64,000 nucleotides of DNA from Paenibacillus sp. UNC451MF (GCF_000686845.1 NZ_JMLS01000005.1:37662-101661); one strand, 5' to 3'; shown: positions 43,314 to 53,216, counted from the stretch's first letter. A program made the numbers and translations. Notes: generated from the sequence alone by a model not told the origin.

Positions 43314-46300
43314 ATGAACCGATTAACCCAGTTTTCCATGAAAAATGTATCGGCCTTGTTCATCATCATGATTCTCTTGTTCGGAAGCGGCGTTTATGCG
43401 ACGAGCAAGCTTAAGGTAGAGAACATGCCGAACGTATCGTTCCCTGTCGTAATGGTAAGCGCGACCTATACGGGTTCGCCGAAGGACGTCATGGAGCAAG
43501 TGACAGAGCCATTGGAGAAGAAGCTGGCCAATATCGAGGATCTTGATTCCATGAGATCTACCTCGAGTGAAAATAACGCCAGAATTATTCTGCAGTTCAA
43601 GCAAGATGTAGATACCGATAAAAAGAAGCAGGATATCGAGAGCCTGCTTCAAGAAGTCATGCTTCCGGATTCGGCGGGTACACCGAAGGCTTCTACTTTC
43701 GGAGCTTCTTCGATGCCTTCCATTTATTTGGTAGCTAATGCAGAGAACGGGATGAGTCAGACGGAGCTGGACAAGCTCTATGAAGATACGATTAAACCGG
43801 ATTTGGAATCCGTTAAAGGGATTGACCATTTGGATTCCATTGGGGTGCGGGATACCAGCCTGGATATTGAATTGGATGCGGACGCCTTAAATGCGTACAG
43901 CTTGACTCCTACTCAAGTGACCTCAGCCATTCGAGCTGCTGTGACCAAGAGTCCGATCGGCACTGTGGAAGTCAGCGGTAATGATAAAAGCGCTCGCGTT
44001 ACGGGAGATATTAAAAGCGTGTACGATATCGAGCAGCTCGAAATTACGGGCGGCAAGGGAAATATCATCACACTGGATCGTGTAGCCAAAGTCAAATCGA
44101 TTACCGAATCCGATTTTGTCGGACGCTTTAACGGCAAGCCGGCGATCTCGATGATTTTGTACAAAACAGGAAACGCCAATGCGGTTGATTTTTCCGATGA
44201 TGTAGAGAAGTTAAAAGAGCAATGGAAAACGTCCATGCCTAACGCGGTTTTCAAAACGACCTACGATAGTGCGGACGAGATTAGGGAATCCATCAATGGC
44301 ATGCTGCGGGAAGGCGTGGTCGGGGCTCTTCTAGCTTCGTTCATGATTTTGCTGTTCCTGCGCAATGTGCGGATGACTCTGATCGTACTCGTGTCGATTC
44401 CTTTATCTATTCTCATTACGCTGCTGCTGATGTGGGAGTTGGGCTTGACGCTGAATACGATGACGCTCGGCGGGATGTTCATAGCCGTCGGACGCGTGGT
44501 GGACGACTCCATCGTTGTTATTGAAAATATATACACAACACTTGAAAAGGCTCAGAAGCGAAATGAATCCGTCATTATGCTCGCGACCAAACAAGTCTCC
44601 ATGGCGATTACTTCTTCAACACTAGCTACGGTAGGCGTCTTCGCGCCAATTGGTATGGTGAGTGGAATAGTCGGCGGATTTTTCCGGCCGTTTGCCATTA
44701 CCTTGGCCTGCGCGCTGCTATCCTCCTTGCTGGTAGCTCTGACGGTCATTCCAATGCTGGCCAAGCTGCTGGTGCTGAAAGGAAAGCCTGGCAAAGGCCA
44801 CTCGTCACATGAGGATGCGCATCAAGGCAAGTTCATGCAAACCTACGAGAACATCTTGCATTGGTCGCTGAAGCACCGGATCAAATCACTGCTTATGGCA
44901 GCCCTCTTGTTCGTTGTTACCTTGGCAGCAACTATCCCTGCGCTAGGTGTATCATTTCTTCCGGACGGGAAGCCTTCCCGAACGATGTATTTTGTTATGA
45001 AGCTGCCGAATGAAACTGCGTTTGAAGCTACGAATGCGAAGACACAGGAGCTTGAGCAGCTGTTGATGAATGAGAAGGACAGCAAGGGCAATCCATTGTT
45101 CACTTATGTTGAAGGCTTGGCGGGGTATAACGGTAATGGTACGGACCGGGTGACGTATGCTTCCCAAATCTATGTGGAGGTCAACGAACAGGTAGACCCG
45201 GATAAAGTGATGGAGCAGGCGAAGCAGTTTATTCTCTCTGAGCTTCCGGCAGGCTCTGAAGTACAGCCGAGAGGTGTAGGCGGCGGTAACGGCGTGTCGA
45301 GCACGGACTTCTCCTATAACCTGAAAGGTGAGGATCAAGATCGCTTGGAACAGGCTGCAGCCATTGTTAAAACGAAGCTGCAGGAGTTTGAAGAGCTAAG
45401 CGAGATCGAGGACAGCTTGAGCGACGGAAAAACAGAGGTTGAAATTGCCGTCGATCAGAAAAAGGCACGCGCCTTCGGCTTGACCGCGTTAACGGTCCGT
45501 GAAACGGCGAGCAATTGGATTCAAAAGCAGAAGCTTGGCGATTTGAAGCTGGATGGAGTAACGTATACGACGACCGTATCTATGGATAAGTCGGATAAAA
45601 ACTCTATCGAGAAGCTTGGCAATATTCCGTTGAGCGGTACGAACGGTTCTGTCGTGTATTTAAAAGAAGTAGCTAAGATCAGCCTCGTTCCAGGAGCCGT
45701 ATCTTTGGGGCGTGACGATCAGAAGCAGCTCGTAAGGGTAACCGCCAAAATTAAAGCGGAAAATAAAAACGCTGTAAGCGCCAAGGTTTCGGCTGCATTG
45801 AGGACGGTGGAGCTTCCTGACGGCGTAACCCGCGAAGTCAGAGGGGTTAATGAAGATATTAACGAAAGCTTCACTCAATTATTCATGGCCATGGCCGTTG
45901 CAATCTTCATGGTATATCTGGTTATGGTACTTGCATTCGGGAATGCATCTGCTCCATTCGCCATCTTGTTCTCGCTTCCGTTGGCAGCTATTGGCGGATT
46001 GATCGGGCTGGTCATCACAAGGCAGGCTCTTAATGTCACCTCCATGATTGGCTTTATGATGCTTATCGGAATTGTTGTTACGAATGCCATCGTATTGATC
46101 GATCGCGCCCAGCAGCTGCGCGAAGAAGGATATACGGTTCGCCATGCTTTGATCGAGGCGGGGAAGGTCCGCTTCAGACCGATCATTATGACGGCGGGAG
46201 CCACCATTATGGCGCTGGTCCCATTGGCTCTGGGTTTATCGGGTGAAGGGGCTTTGATCGGTAAAGGCCTTGGGGTTGTCGTAATCGGTGGATTGACGAC

Positions 46301-46430
46301 ATCGACGATCCTTACGCTGATCGTCGTGCCTATCATTTATGAGCTTATAGAGGAAATGAAGGCTTATATTTCCCGGAAGATCCGCAAGGGCAACCATACG
46401 CTGAACCAAGAAGGCACCCTTGAAGGATAA
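43314..46430 (+). CDS. RND-family efflux transporter, SwrC/AcrB-like
   Basis: Proton-driven exporter of 1038 residues with the full RND layout: membrane helix 1 near residue 10, porter domain to about 330, six helices (about 335-490), an eleventh-helix region around 530, a second porter domain (550-850) and final helices (about 855-1000). The helix-4 segment reads GMFIAVGRVVDDSIVVIENI, containing the conserved Asp pair for proton transfer. Gram-positive RND pumps of this kind (SwrC) export lipopeptides and fatty-acid-like toxic compounds. GGGGAG precedes the ATG. The adaptor gene follows. Confidence 0.93.
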   Translation: MNRLTQFSMKNVSALFIIMILLFGSGVYATSKLKVENMPNVSFPVVMVSATYTGSPKDVMEQVTEPLEKKLANIEDLDSMRSTSSENNARIILQFKQDVDTDKKKQDIESLLQEVMLPDSAGTPKASTFGASSMPSIYLVANAENGMSQTELDKLYEDTIKPDLESVKGIDHLDSIGVRDTSLDIELDADALNAYSLTPTQVTSAIRAAVTKSPIGTVEVSGNDKSARVTGDIKSVYDIEQLEITGGKGNIITLDRVAKVKSITESDFVGRFNGKPAISMILYKTGNANAVDFSDDVEKLKEQWKTSMPNAVFKTTYDSADEIRESINGMLREGVVGALLASFMILLFLRNVRMTLIVLVSIPLSILITLLLMWELGLTLNTMTLGGMFIAVGRVVDDSIVVIENIYTTLEKAQKRNESVIMLATKQVSMAITSSTLATVGVFAPIGMVSGIVGGFFRPFAITLACALLSSLLVALTVIPMLAKLLVLKGKPGKGHSSHEDAHQGKFMQTYENILHWSLKHRIKSLLMAALLFVVTLAATIPALGVSFLPDGKPSRTMYFVMKLPNETAFEATNAKTQELEQLLMNEKDSKGNPLFTYVEGLAGYNGNGTDRVTYASQIYVEVNEQVDPDKVMEQAKQFILSELPAGSEVQPRGVGGGNGVSSTDFSYNLKGEDQDRLEQAAAIVKTKLQEFEELSEIEDSLSDGKTEVEIAVDQKKARAFGLTALTVRETASNWIQKQKLGDLKLDGVTYTTTVSMDKSDKNSIEKLGNIPLSGTNGSVVYLKEVAKISLVPGAVSLGRDDQKQLVRVTAKIKAENKNAVSAKVSAALRTVELPDGVTREVRGVNEDINESFTQLFMAMAVAIFMVYLVMVLAFGNASAPFAILFSLPLAAIGGLIGLVITRQALNVTSMIGFMMLIGIVVTNAIVLIDRAQQLREEGYTVRHALIEAGKVRFRPIIMTAGATIMALVPLALGLSGEGALIGKGLGVVVIGGLTTSTILTLIVVPIIYELIEEMKAYISRKIRKGNHTLNQEGTLEG

Positions 46431-46503
46431 GTGTTCATATTAAATCCAATAGCATGACTCTAGATAAATAGAAGATTTGCAAAAGCATGGAGGAGGCAAA
46501 ACA

Positions 46504-47829
46504 ATGAAAAGGATGAGCACGGGCAATAGAAAAAGAATCATTCGCCCTGTACGCGTGTTGGCTGTTATGACGCTGGCAGCGGTTGTGGCAGCCATGGCCG
46601 CCGGCTGTTCGGCTCCCGGTGGACCTAAAGGAATGGCTGAGGCACAGCTCAAAGTCAGAGCGGTGAAGACGGAGGCAATCACGAAGCAGCGCATCGGAGA
46701 TCCGACCGAACAGGTTGCGGACATTTCCGCAGGAACTGCCATCGATATTGTCACGAAAGCGAACGGAGAAGTTATCGAGGTCCTGAAAAAGCGTGGAGAT
46801 TATGTGGAGAAGGGCGACATTTTGTTCCGGATTGACAGCCGTGACGCAGAGTCCGTCAAACGGAAGAATGAGCTTTCCGTAAGAAGCTCTCAGGAATCAC
46901 TGCAAAAGGCCAAGGACGATCAGGTCAACAACCGTAAGGATTTGGCGGATGCAGTGCAGAAGGCGGAGGTTGCGATGAAAAATGTGGAGCAGGACTACAA
47001 TAAAATGCGCAATGATTACGATTCCGGCTCCGCTACCGATCATCAGCTGGAGCAAGCTCAGCAGCAAGTGGATAATGCACGCATGGGCCTGGAGTCGGCA
47101 AAAAACAAGCTTGCCGCTAACGACAACAATAATACGATTGCTTCGGTTGAAACGCAGGCTGAGACGAATCAGCTGGCTTTGGAGGATTCGATCCGATCCT
47201 TGGATAATTACAATGTCAAAGCTCCGGTCAGCGGCATCTTGACGGATTTTACACCGGAAGCGGGGCAAACGATAAGCTCATCCTTTAAGCTCGGACAAGT
47301 GCTTCAGGTCGACCCGGTTAAGATTAAAACCGAGCTGAGCGAGACGAATATGCAGCTCGTCAAAAATAAAAAAGAGCTTGTGTACTACAGCCCTGATGAT
47401 CCTGATCATAAAGGGACCGCCCAAATCAGTTATTTGGCGCCGGTCATGAGCGCTCAGACGAAAACATACACGCTGGAGCTGGAGGTAGCTAACCCGGATC
47501 ATCGCATAACTCCCGGCACGCGTGCTATGGTTCAGTTAACGTCGGAGGAGGAAGCGAAGGTTGTTGTTGTACCTACCTTGAGTATTATCCGTGAGGAAGG
47601 CGGAACGTTTGTCTTCGTTCTTCAGGGTGATACGTATCAGAAGCGTAAAATTAAGCTTGGCAGAATCAACGGTTCTTATCAGGAAGTACTTGATGGAGTG
47701 AAGGAAGGCGAGAAGCTGGTTACTACGGGTCAGCATCAGCTTAAGGACGGACAAAAAGTTGAAGCGTCAGCTCCAGCTTCCCCGGCGCCTGCGGGGGCGG
47801 CTCCTGCTGAGCAGAAGAAAGAGAAATAA
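46504..47829 (+). CDS. RND membrane-fusion (adaptor) lipoprotein
   Basis: 441-residue HlyD/AcrA-type periplasmic-adaptor equivalent, anchored by lipid at the Cys of AAGC (about residue 33). Order: lipoyl half-motif (GEVIEVLKKRGDYVEKGDILFRID), a coiled-coil hairpin (about 115-220, rich in Lys/Glu/Gln), second lipoyl half (NYNVKAPVSGILTDF), beta-barrel and membrane-proximal domain, then an Ala/Pro-rich tail. GGAGGAGG lies 8 nt before ATG 46504; a TTG at 46477 is upstream of it. Works with the RND pump in the gene before. Confidence 0.92.
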   Translation: MKRMSTGNRKRIIRPVRVLAVMTLAAVVAAMAAGCSAPGGPKGMAEAQLKVRAVKTEAITKQRIGDPTEQVADISAGTAIDIVTKANGEVIEVLKKRGDYVEKGDILFRIDSRDAESVKRKNELSVRSSQESLQKAKDDQVNNRKDLADAVQKAEVAMKNVEQDYNKMRNDYDSGSATDHQLEQAQQQVDNARMGLESAKNKLAANDNNNTIASVETQAETNQLALEDSIRSLDNYNVKAPVSGILTDFTPEAGQTISSSFKLGQVLQVDPVKIKTELSETNMQLVKNKKELVYYSPDDPDHKGTAQISYLAPVMSAQTKTYTLELEVANPDHRITPGTRAMVQLTSEEEAKVVVVPTLSIIREEGGTFVFVLQGDTYQKRKIKLGRINGSYQEVLDGVKEGEKLVTTGQHQLKDGQKVEASAPASPAPAGAAPAEQKKEK

Positions 47830-47852
47830 TTCGAAAGCGAGGAATGACAAAA

Positions 47853-49619
47853 ATGAGCAAACGATGGAAAACGACGCTGACGTCTGTTGTGTTGGGGACA
47901 GCTATCATCATGCAGGGAGGCATCAGTCTCCCTGTGGCTGCCGCGGAGTCAGCCGCTTCGGTTGAGGAGACGGTAAGCAATCATTTGACGGAGGCGATCC
48001 AGGCTGCCATTAAAGGGGTATCGGTAGAATCAACCCCCGACGGAAGCCGCGTTGCCGTTACCGTTCGGCTGTACAACGGCGGAGCTATGAAGCAGCGCAT
48101 ACCCGATTATGAACTGCGGGTGCAAACTCAGGATGGAGTGGAATATGCTCTGGACGCCAGTGCCGACAATAAGAAGGCACTTAAGCCTATGGAAATCGGC
48201 GAGCTTGTTTATATGAGCACGGTCGACAGCAAGGCTTCGATGAAGCTGACGGGGCTAACCTTCGTCAAGGTTGATTCATACGCTTATCCGAAGACAGAGA
48301 CGGTACTATTAAGCCTTCCGCTCGGTTCAGAGGTATGGTACGCGTCAAGCGGAACCGCGCTTCCGAGTATGGAAACGGCATGGGCGGAGTCCTTCACCAT
48401 TCCTGGCATAAACTCAGACCTGACCTACACGCCGGTCGGATATGAGAAGCAGAACACGGATAAGGGTCCGATTGGAGTTGTAACGCTGTTGGCCAATAAT
48501 CCTGCAAGCGGAAGGGAAACCATTCCTGATTTCCGTATCGATGCCCGTGCGGAACAGAAGACATACACAGGTGCTCGAACGGAAATGGATACCATTACGC
48601 TTGAAGCAGGCGAGAAGAAATATATTCATTTTGCGATTCCGCTCGAAAATAATGTTGTACCGAGTCGTTTGCTGGTAATGACCAGCGACACATTCTTGTC
48701 CGGCAGCTCCCAAGCAAGCAGCTCTCAGGCTGGGGGAACAGCAGCTTCAGCAGCAAGCGGCAAAGCGGGCGTTGCCATTGACGTAGGCAGAGTAGCCGTT
48801 ACGCTGCCTAACGCCAATCAAGCTGATCCTGTGGCTATGTCCGGTTATTCCATGGGTACGCCAATAGCAGTGGATCCTCTCTCGAAAATAATGGACAATA
48901 CGCAAGTGGCACTTATGGAGCTGCATATGAGTCAAAATCCGGGCGAGGGCTACAAAACGGCCATAGGCAAGTTCATTCTTACCAATAAGGGCGACAAGCC
49001 TATCCCTACTCCTGCATTTGATACGGAGCTTGTCGGCAGCGGAGGAGCGACCTATTCGGGTGTACGACAAACGAATGTATCGGCTTCACTGAACCCTGGA
49101 CTCAGCTATGTTGTAAGCTATGTGTTTAACGTGCCGCAAACTGAAACCGGAGAGGGGCTCATCCTGAAGCTGCTGGACAGCCAAACGGCAGCTCCTTATA
49201 AAGTAGCAGTCGCTTCCGTAGCAACGGCGCTGCAGAAGGAAACTGATTCGGATACGTTACAGCTGTATCCATTCGACATCAAGCTTGTGAACTCAACGGT
49301 AGGTACGAATTATGCGGCTACCAACAGCGCCTATTCCTATAAAATGAAGCTGGAGTTGGACATCAAGCAGGCGGATAATGTTGTTGTAGATCAAAGCTTC
49401 TCTAAGCTGCATTTTGAAGTCGTAGACAAGCTGGGTCGTGTTCTGGGAACGGCAGATGGAAGCTTCACCGGAGCACAAAGGTTAGTTAGTGGTACTCAGA
49501 CCATAGTAACCAATAATATCCAGAGTGAACAGTTCGAATTCCCGATTTCGGTGAATGTATACGAACTATTCGAAACACCAAATGGTCAAGCCAAACGGTT
49601 CTTAAAAACACTGAATTAA
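47853..49619 (+). CDS. Exported repeat protein of the RND operon, family unknown
   Basis: 588 residues with a signal peptide (about 1-35, ending VAAAES). I do not recognise a named domain, but the sequence has three, perhaps four, copies of a beta-rich unit of about 60-90 residues. The clearest are near residues 60 (TVRLYNGGAMKQRIPDYEL), 205 (ANNPASGRETIPDFRID) and 365 (LTNKGDKPIPTPAFDTEL), each followed by a turn, a Leu-rich strand and a terminal Pro. A Ser/Ala/Gly-rich linker lies near 285-305. It starts 23 nt after the adaptor gene and ends in a terminator, so it is the third gene of the operon. Its role may be an extracellular or cell-wall accessory to export; this is inference. Confidence 0.75.
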   Translation: MSKRWKTTLTSVVLGTAIIMQGGISLPVAAAESAASVEETVSNHLTEAIQAAIKGVSVESTPDGSRVAVTVRLYNGGAMKQRIPDYELRVQTQDGVEYALDASADNKKALKPMEIGELVYMSTVDSKASMKLTGLTFVKVDSYAYPKTETVLLSLPLGSEVWYASSGTALPSMETAWAESFTIPGINSDLTYTPVGYEKQNTDKGPIGVVTLLANNPASGRETIPDFRIDARAEQKTYTGARTEMDTITLEAGEKKYIHFAIPLENNVVPSRLLVMTSDTFLSGSSQASSSQAGGTAASAASGKAGVAIDVGRVAVTLPNANQADPVAMSGYSMGTPIAVDPLSKIMDNTQVALMELHMSQNPGEGYKTAIGKFILTNKGDKPIPTPAFDTELVGSGGATYSGVRQTNVSASLNPGLSYVVSYVFNVPQTETGEGLILKLLDSQTAAPYKVAVASVATALQKETDSDTLQLYPFDIKLVNSTVGTNYAATNSAYSYKMKLELDIKQADNVVVDQSFSKLHFEVVDKLGRVLGTADGSFTGAQRLVSGTQTIVTNNIQSEQFEFPISVNVYELFETPNGQAKRFLKTLN

Positions 49620-49629
49620 TAAGAGTCGC

Positions 49630-49666
49630 AAGAGGCAGTCTCTACTAAGAGGCTGCTTCTTTTTTA
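49630..49666 (+). terminator. Rho-independent terminator
   Basis: AGAGGCAGTCTCT pairs imperfectly with AGAGGCTGCTTCT, followed by TTTTTT, 10 nt after the exported repeat protein gene. Confidence 0.75.
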
Positions 49667-50159
49667 TACTAATTAGGCAACACGGCGCCATCCTACGGCT
49701 TGAATGTCAAAGCTAATCATCGACACTTGTTATTAACCTTCGGTTTATTAATTCGAAATTCGAGGAAAGTCGAGTGATTTGCATTCGATGTCGAATAGTA
49801 GGGAATTTAGGGAGCGTAATGAGCACTCTTCATATTGAAAGAGTTGATTGGTGTCGGATGGTTGTTTTTTTATTGTTTTAGGGTTCAAATTAGCCTGTAT
49901 GAGTTCGTTAAATGAACTGGATAATCATTTATCATTCCCAATAACATAGTTCGATCTCAGGTGAAACCAGCGGGTTTGATACGATATGGCATGATTATGG
50001 AGGAATTAGGAGCTTAGGGAGGGTGAGGTCCCCTCACTCTAGGTCACAAGGGATTTACTGGAAATATGCAAGGAGGGCCCAAATGACAGCATTGGAAAAA
50101 CTATGCTAGCATTATAACTGTTCGCGCGAACGTATTCTTAAGAGAGGTTGTGATGCTGC
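49667..50159 (+). other. Leader region upstream of ehuB with palindromes and a short ORF
   Basis: No full gene is seen. It holds a palindrome ATTCGA-TG-TCGAAT (49783-49796), a 9-bp hairpin AGGGTGAGG/CCTCACTCT (50019-50039), a short ORF at 50083-50109 (MTALEKLC) with a strong ribosome site, and two adjacent perfect palindromes, ATGCTAGCAT (50103-50112) and GTTCGCGCGAAC (50120-50131). A -10-like TATAAC (50113-50118) sits between the last two. It probably contains the osmotic control of the ectoine operon. Confidence 0.5.
50083..50109 (+). CDS. Eight-residue leader ORF (MTALEKLC)
   Basis: AAGGAGGG lies 6 nt before an ATG that opens an eight-codon frame ending in Cys-TAG. The ribosome site is better than that of ehuB itself. 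It could be a leader peptide or the remains of a deleted gene. Confidence 0.35.
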   Translation: MTALEKLC

Positions 50160-51068
50160 TTGAGAAGGAGTTTAGCGATAATGCTGTTTCTAACGCTTCT
50201 CACATCAGTCGTCGGTTGCGGGGAAGTCCGCGAGGCCAATACCGGAGGCGGAAATACGAGCAAACAGGAGTCTGGGGCGGGTAATGACACATTAGCCAAA
50301 GTGAAGCAACAAGGCTTCGTTACGGTAGGCTTTGCCAACGAGAAGCCATACGCCTACAAGACATCCGACGGTCAATTGACAGGAGAAGCAGTAGAAATTG
50401 CCCGGATTGTTCTCGACAAACTGGGTATCAAAGAAATGAAGGGTGAGCTGACGGAATTCGGATCTTTGGTCGGCGGCCTTCAAGCCAAGCGATTTGATAT
50501 GATTACGGCAGGGATGTTCATCAACGCTCAACGCTGTCAGGCGGTTCTCTTCGCCAATCCAGAATACAGTATTGGGGAAGCTATTGCGGTTTCCAAAGGG
50601 AATCCTCAAGGACTTCGTAGCTACAAGGACATCGCAGATAAGAAGGATATGAAAGTCGCCGTCATGACGGGCGCTATTGAAATCGGCTATTTGGAAAAAT
50701 CAGGCGTTACGAAGGAGCAAATGGTGCTTGTGCCGGATCAAGCTTCAGCATTAAATGCTTTACAGGCTAACCGGGCACAGGCCGTTACGATGACGGGGCC
50801 TGCACTTCAAGCAATGCTGGACTCCGCCAAAGATAGCAGCCTGGAGAGAGTCGCAGATTTTGAACAGCCCGTTATAGACTCGAAGAGTGTAAGAGGCTAT
50901 GGTGCAACGGCATTTCGTCCTGAGGATAAGTCGTTTCAGGAAGCTTTTAATGCAGAGCTTAAGAAGCTGAAGGACTCAGGGGAGCTTCTTACGATACTGA
51001 AGAAATTCGGATTTACCGAGCAGGAGCTTCCCGGGGATTTGACCTCTGAAGCTTTATGCAAGGAGTAA
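50160..51068 (+). CDS. ehuB: Ectoine/hydroxyectoine ABC transporter binding protein EhuB
   Basis: 302-residue family-3 solute-binding lipoprotein; lipobox SVVGC with Cys20. The segments KVKQQGFVTVGFANEKPYAY, GELTEFGSLVGGLQAKRFDMI and GYGATAFRPEDKSF match EhuB, and the surrounding ehuCDA-ectABCD genes confirm it. The start is TTG 50160, since a TGA at 50151 in the same frame excludes anything earlier; AGAGAGG lies about 12 nt away. Binds ectoine and hydroxyectoine at the cell surface. Confidence 0.92.
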   Translation: MRRSLAIMLFLTLLTSVVGCGEVREANTGGGNTSKQESGAGNDTLAKVKQQGFVTVGFANEKPYAYKTSDGQLTGEAVEIARIVLDKLGIKEMKGELTEFGSLVGGLQAKRFDMITAGMFINAQRCQAVLFANPEYSIGEAIAVSKGNPQGLRSYKDIADKKDMKVAVMTGAIEIGYLEKSGVTKEQMVLVPDQASALNALQANRAQAVTMTGPALQAMLDSAKDSSLERVADFEQPVIDSKSVRGYGATAFRPEDKSFQEAFNAELKKLKDSGELLTILKKFGFTEQELPGDLTSEALCKE

Positions 51069-51069
51069 T

Positions 51070-51723
51070 ATGATTACTTCTTGGATGGAATTTATCCCTC
51101 TGCTGATGCAGGGGGCTAAGATAACGGTAGAAATAGCATTCCTTTCCTCAGTAGCTGCATTAGTCGTTTCGCTTGTCACCGGTTTATGCAGGTTATCCAA
51201 GCTGAGGATCATAAGATTTCTTGCATCGGTGTACGTCGAGTTTTTTCGGGGAAGTTCCCTGCTTATTCAATTATTCTGGATGTATTTTGCTCTTCCGTTC
51301 ATCGGGATTGAGCTCCCCAAGCTGATTGCTGCGGTTATTGCTTTCTGTTTGAATTATGGGGCTTATGGATCGGAAATTGTGCGCAGCTCCATAGATGCAA
51401 TTCCTGGTGGTCAATGGGAGGCCGGTAAAGCTCTGAATATGAAATATCGGCAAACGTTGGTCCACATCGTATTACCCCAAGCCTTCGTAAGAATGCTGCC
51501 CCCGTTCGGCAATCTGCTTATAGAACTGATTAAAGGAACATCGCTTGTTTATTTTATTACGCTAGCGGACTTAACGTATCAAGCTATGGTGCTAAGAAAT
51601 AATTACATCTCTTGGTCACCGCAAATTTTAGTGCTTCTGCTTTTGATTTATTTTGCTATTGCCTCTCTGGTATCCTTCGTGATGCGTTTTGCAGAACGAA
51701 AAATCGCTGCAGGGAGGATGTAA
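51070..51723 (+). CDS. ehuC: Ectoine ABC transporter permease EhuC
   Basis: 217-residue His/Glu/Gln/Arg-type amino-acid permease with about five membrane segments. EFFRGSSLLIQLFW is the typical FRGTPLLVQ motif of this family, and the ATPase-contact loop reads EAGKALNMKYRQTLVHIVLPQAF. It begins 1 nt after ehuB and is translationally coupled. Confidence 0.92.
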   Translation: MITSWMEFIPLLMQGAKITVEIAFLSSVAALVVSLVTGLCRLSKLRIIRFLASVYVEFFRGSSLLIQLFWMYFALPFIGIELPKLIAAVIAFCLNYGAYGSEIVRSSIDAIPGGQWEAGKALNMKYRQTLVHIVLPQAFVRMLPPFGNLLIELIKGTSLVYFITLADLTYQAMVLRNNYISWSPQILVLLLLIYFAIASLVSFVMRFAERKIAAGRM

Positions 51724-51729
51724 AAGCGT

Positions 51730-52449
51730 ATGTGGAATTGGGATTACGCGCTTCAAATCTTGCCTGAGCTTCTAAAAGCATTACAGGTCACGCTTCTTGC
51801 TACTTGCTGCGGCTTTGCCATTGCTTGTATCGGCGGACTGCTTCTTGCTCTGGCTGCAGCTTCAAGATGGTTTTTGCTGTCGACCGTATCGCGTTGGCTG
51901 GTGGAATTTATTCGCAGCACACCGTTACTGGTACAAATCTTTTTCTTGTATTATACCCTCCCTAAAATTGCGAATATTTCTTTACCTGCTTTTGCTGTGG
52001 GGATCATAGGATTGGGACTGCATTACAGCACTTATATGTCAGAGGTATACCGCTCCGGAATCGAAGCCGTACCTAAGGGACAATGGGAAGCGGCAGTGGC
52101 CTTGAATTTTCCGAAAGTAAAAACATGGATAACGATTATTTTACCTCAAGCCATTCCGCCTATTATTCCCGTGATGGGAAACTACTTGCTGGTCATGTTC
52201 AAAGAGACCCCTGTTCTATCTGCCATTACCTTGGTTGAAATGCTGCTCACCGCCAAAAACATCGTATCGGAATCATACCGCGTATTCGAGCCTTATACCA
52301 TGGTAGGTATTCTATTCTTAATTATTAGTTATCCTGCATCGGTCCTTATTCGCCTACTGGAAAAACGTTTGAATCTTCAACCGGGCCAGCGTTCTACAGG
52401 GAAGCAAGCACAAGAAAGCTTAAGCTCTAAGAAGGAGGTGGGAGCTTGA
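51730..52449 (+). CDS. ehuD: Ectoine ABC transporter permease EhuD
   Basis: 239 residues; partner permease of EhuC with FIRSTPLLVQIFFLYY and the contact loop EAAVALNFPKVKTWITIILPQAIP. The C-terminal 25 residues are hydrophilic (QPGQRSTGKQAQESL). Its stop overlaps the start of ehuA. Confidence 0.92.
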   Translation: MWNWDYALQILPELLKALQVTLLATCCGFAIACIGGLLLALAAASRWFLLSTVSRWLVEFIRSTPLLVQIFFLYYTLPKIANISLPAFAVGIIGLGLHYSTYMSEVYRSGIEAVPKGQWEAAVALNFPKVKTWITIILPQAIPPIIPVMGNYLLVMFKETPVLSAITLVEMLLTAKNIVSESYRVFEPYTMVGILFLIISYPASVLIRLLEKRLNLQPGQRSTGKQAQESLSSKKEVGA

Positions 52450-53216
52450 AGCCTATAGTGAAATATTCCGAAGTAAGCAAGTCATTCGGGGATTTGGAAG
52501 TATTGAAGCATATTGATTTGGAAATCGCGCCAGGAGAGAAGCTGGCTATGATCGGTCCAAGCGGTTCGGGGAAAACGACACTTGGAAGAATGCTCATGAC
52601 CCTAGAGGAACCCACTTCTGGAACGATTGAATTGGATGGAGAGATGCTCTGGCATATGCAGATCCGTGATCAGCTAATTCGAGCCAACGAAAAGCACCTG
52701 CATCGAATGAGGGGAAAAGTGGGGATGGTGTTTCAGCATTTTAATCTATTTCCCCATATGAATGTACTGCGCAATGTGACGGAGGCTCCGCGTAAGGTGC
52801 TGGGGTTGTCCAAGGAAGAAGCGGAAGACAGGGCTGTAACGATGCTTGGCAAGGTGGGGCTTCAAGACAAGCTTCATGTGTATCCGGCTCAGCTATCCGG
52901 CGGCCAAAAGCAGCGGGTTGCTATTGCACGTGCTCTAGTCATGCGTCCCATGGTTATGGTGTTCGACGAAGTCACCTCGGCCCTGGACCCGGAGCTGGTC
53001 GGTGAAGTGCTCGAGGTCATTCGCGAGATCGCAGAAGAGGGCGACATGGCGATGATGCTGATCACCCATGAGATGGATTTTGCCAAGGAGATAGCTGATC
53101 GAGTCGTCTTTGGAGCGGAAGGACGTATCGTTGAACAGGGTCCTCCTGAGGCCATATTCGAAAATCCGCAGAGCGATAGGCTGCAGTCATTTCTCAAAAG
53201 ATTCCGTTCATCTTAA
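52446..53216 (+). CDS. ehuA: Ectoine ABC transporter ATPase EhuA
   Basis: 256-residue amino-acid-type ABC ATPase: Walker A GPSGSGKTT, Q-loop in VFQHFNLFPHMNVL, signature LSGGQKQR, Walker B MVFDEVTSALDPE and the switch His in LITHEMDFA. The start is TTG 52446 with AGGAGGTGGG upstream, overlapping the ehuD stop by 4 nt. It energises EhuCD. Confidence 0.93.
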   Translation: MKPIVKYSEVSKSFGDLEVLKHIDLEIAPGEKLAMIGPSGSGKTTLGRMLMTLEEPTSGTIELDGEMLWHMQIRDQLIRANEKHLHRMRGKVGMVFQHFNLFPHMNVLRNVTEAPRKVLGLSKEEAEDRAVTMLGKVGLQDKLHVYPAQLSGGQKQRVAIARALVMRPMVMVFDEVTSALDPELVGEVLEVIREIAEEGDMAMMLITHEMDFAKEIADRVVFGAEGRIVEQGPPEAIFENPQSDRLQSFLKRFRSS

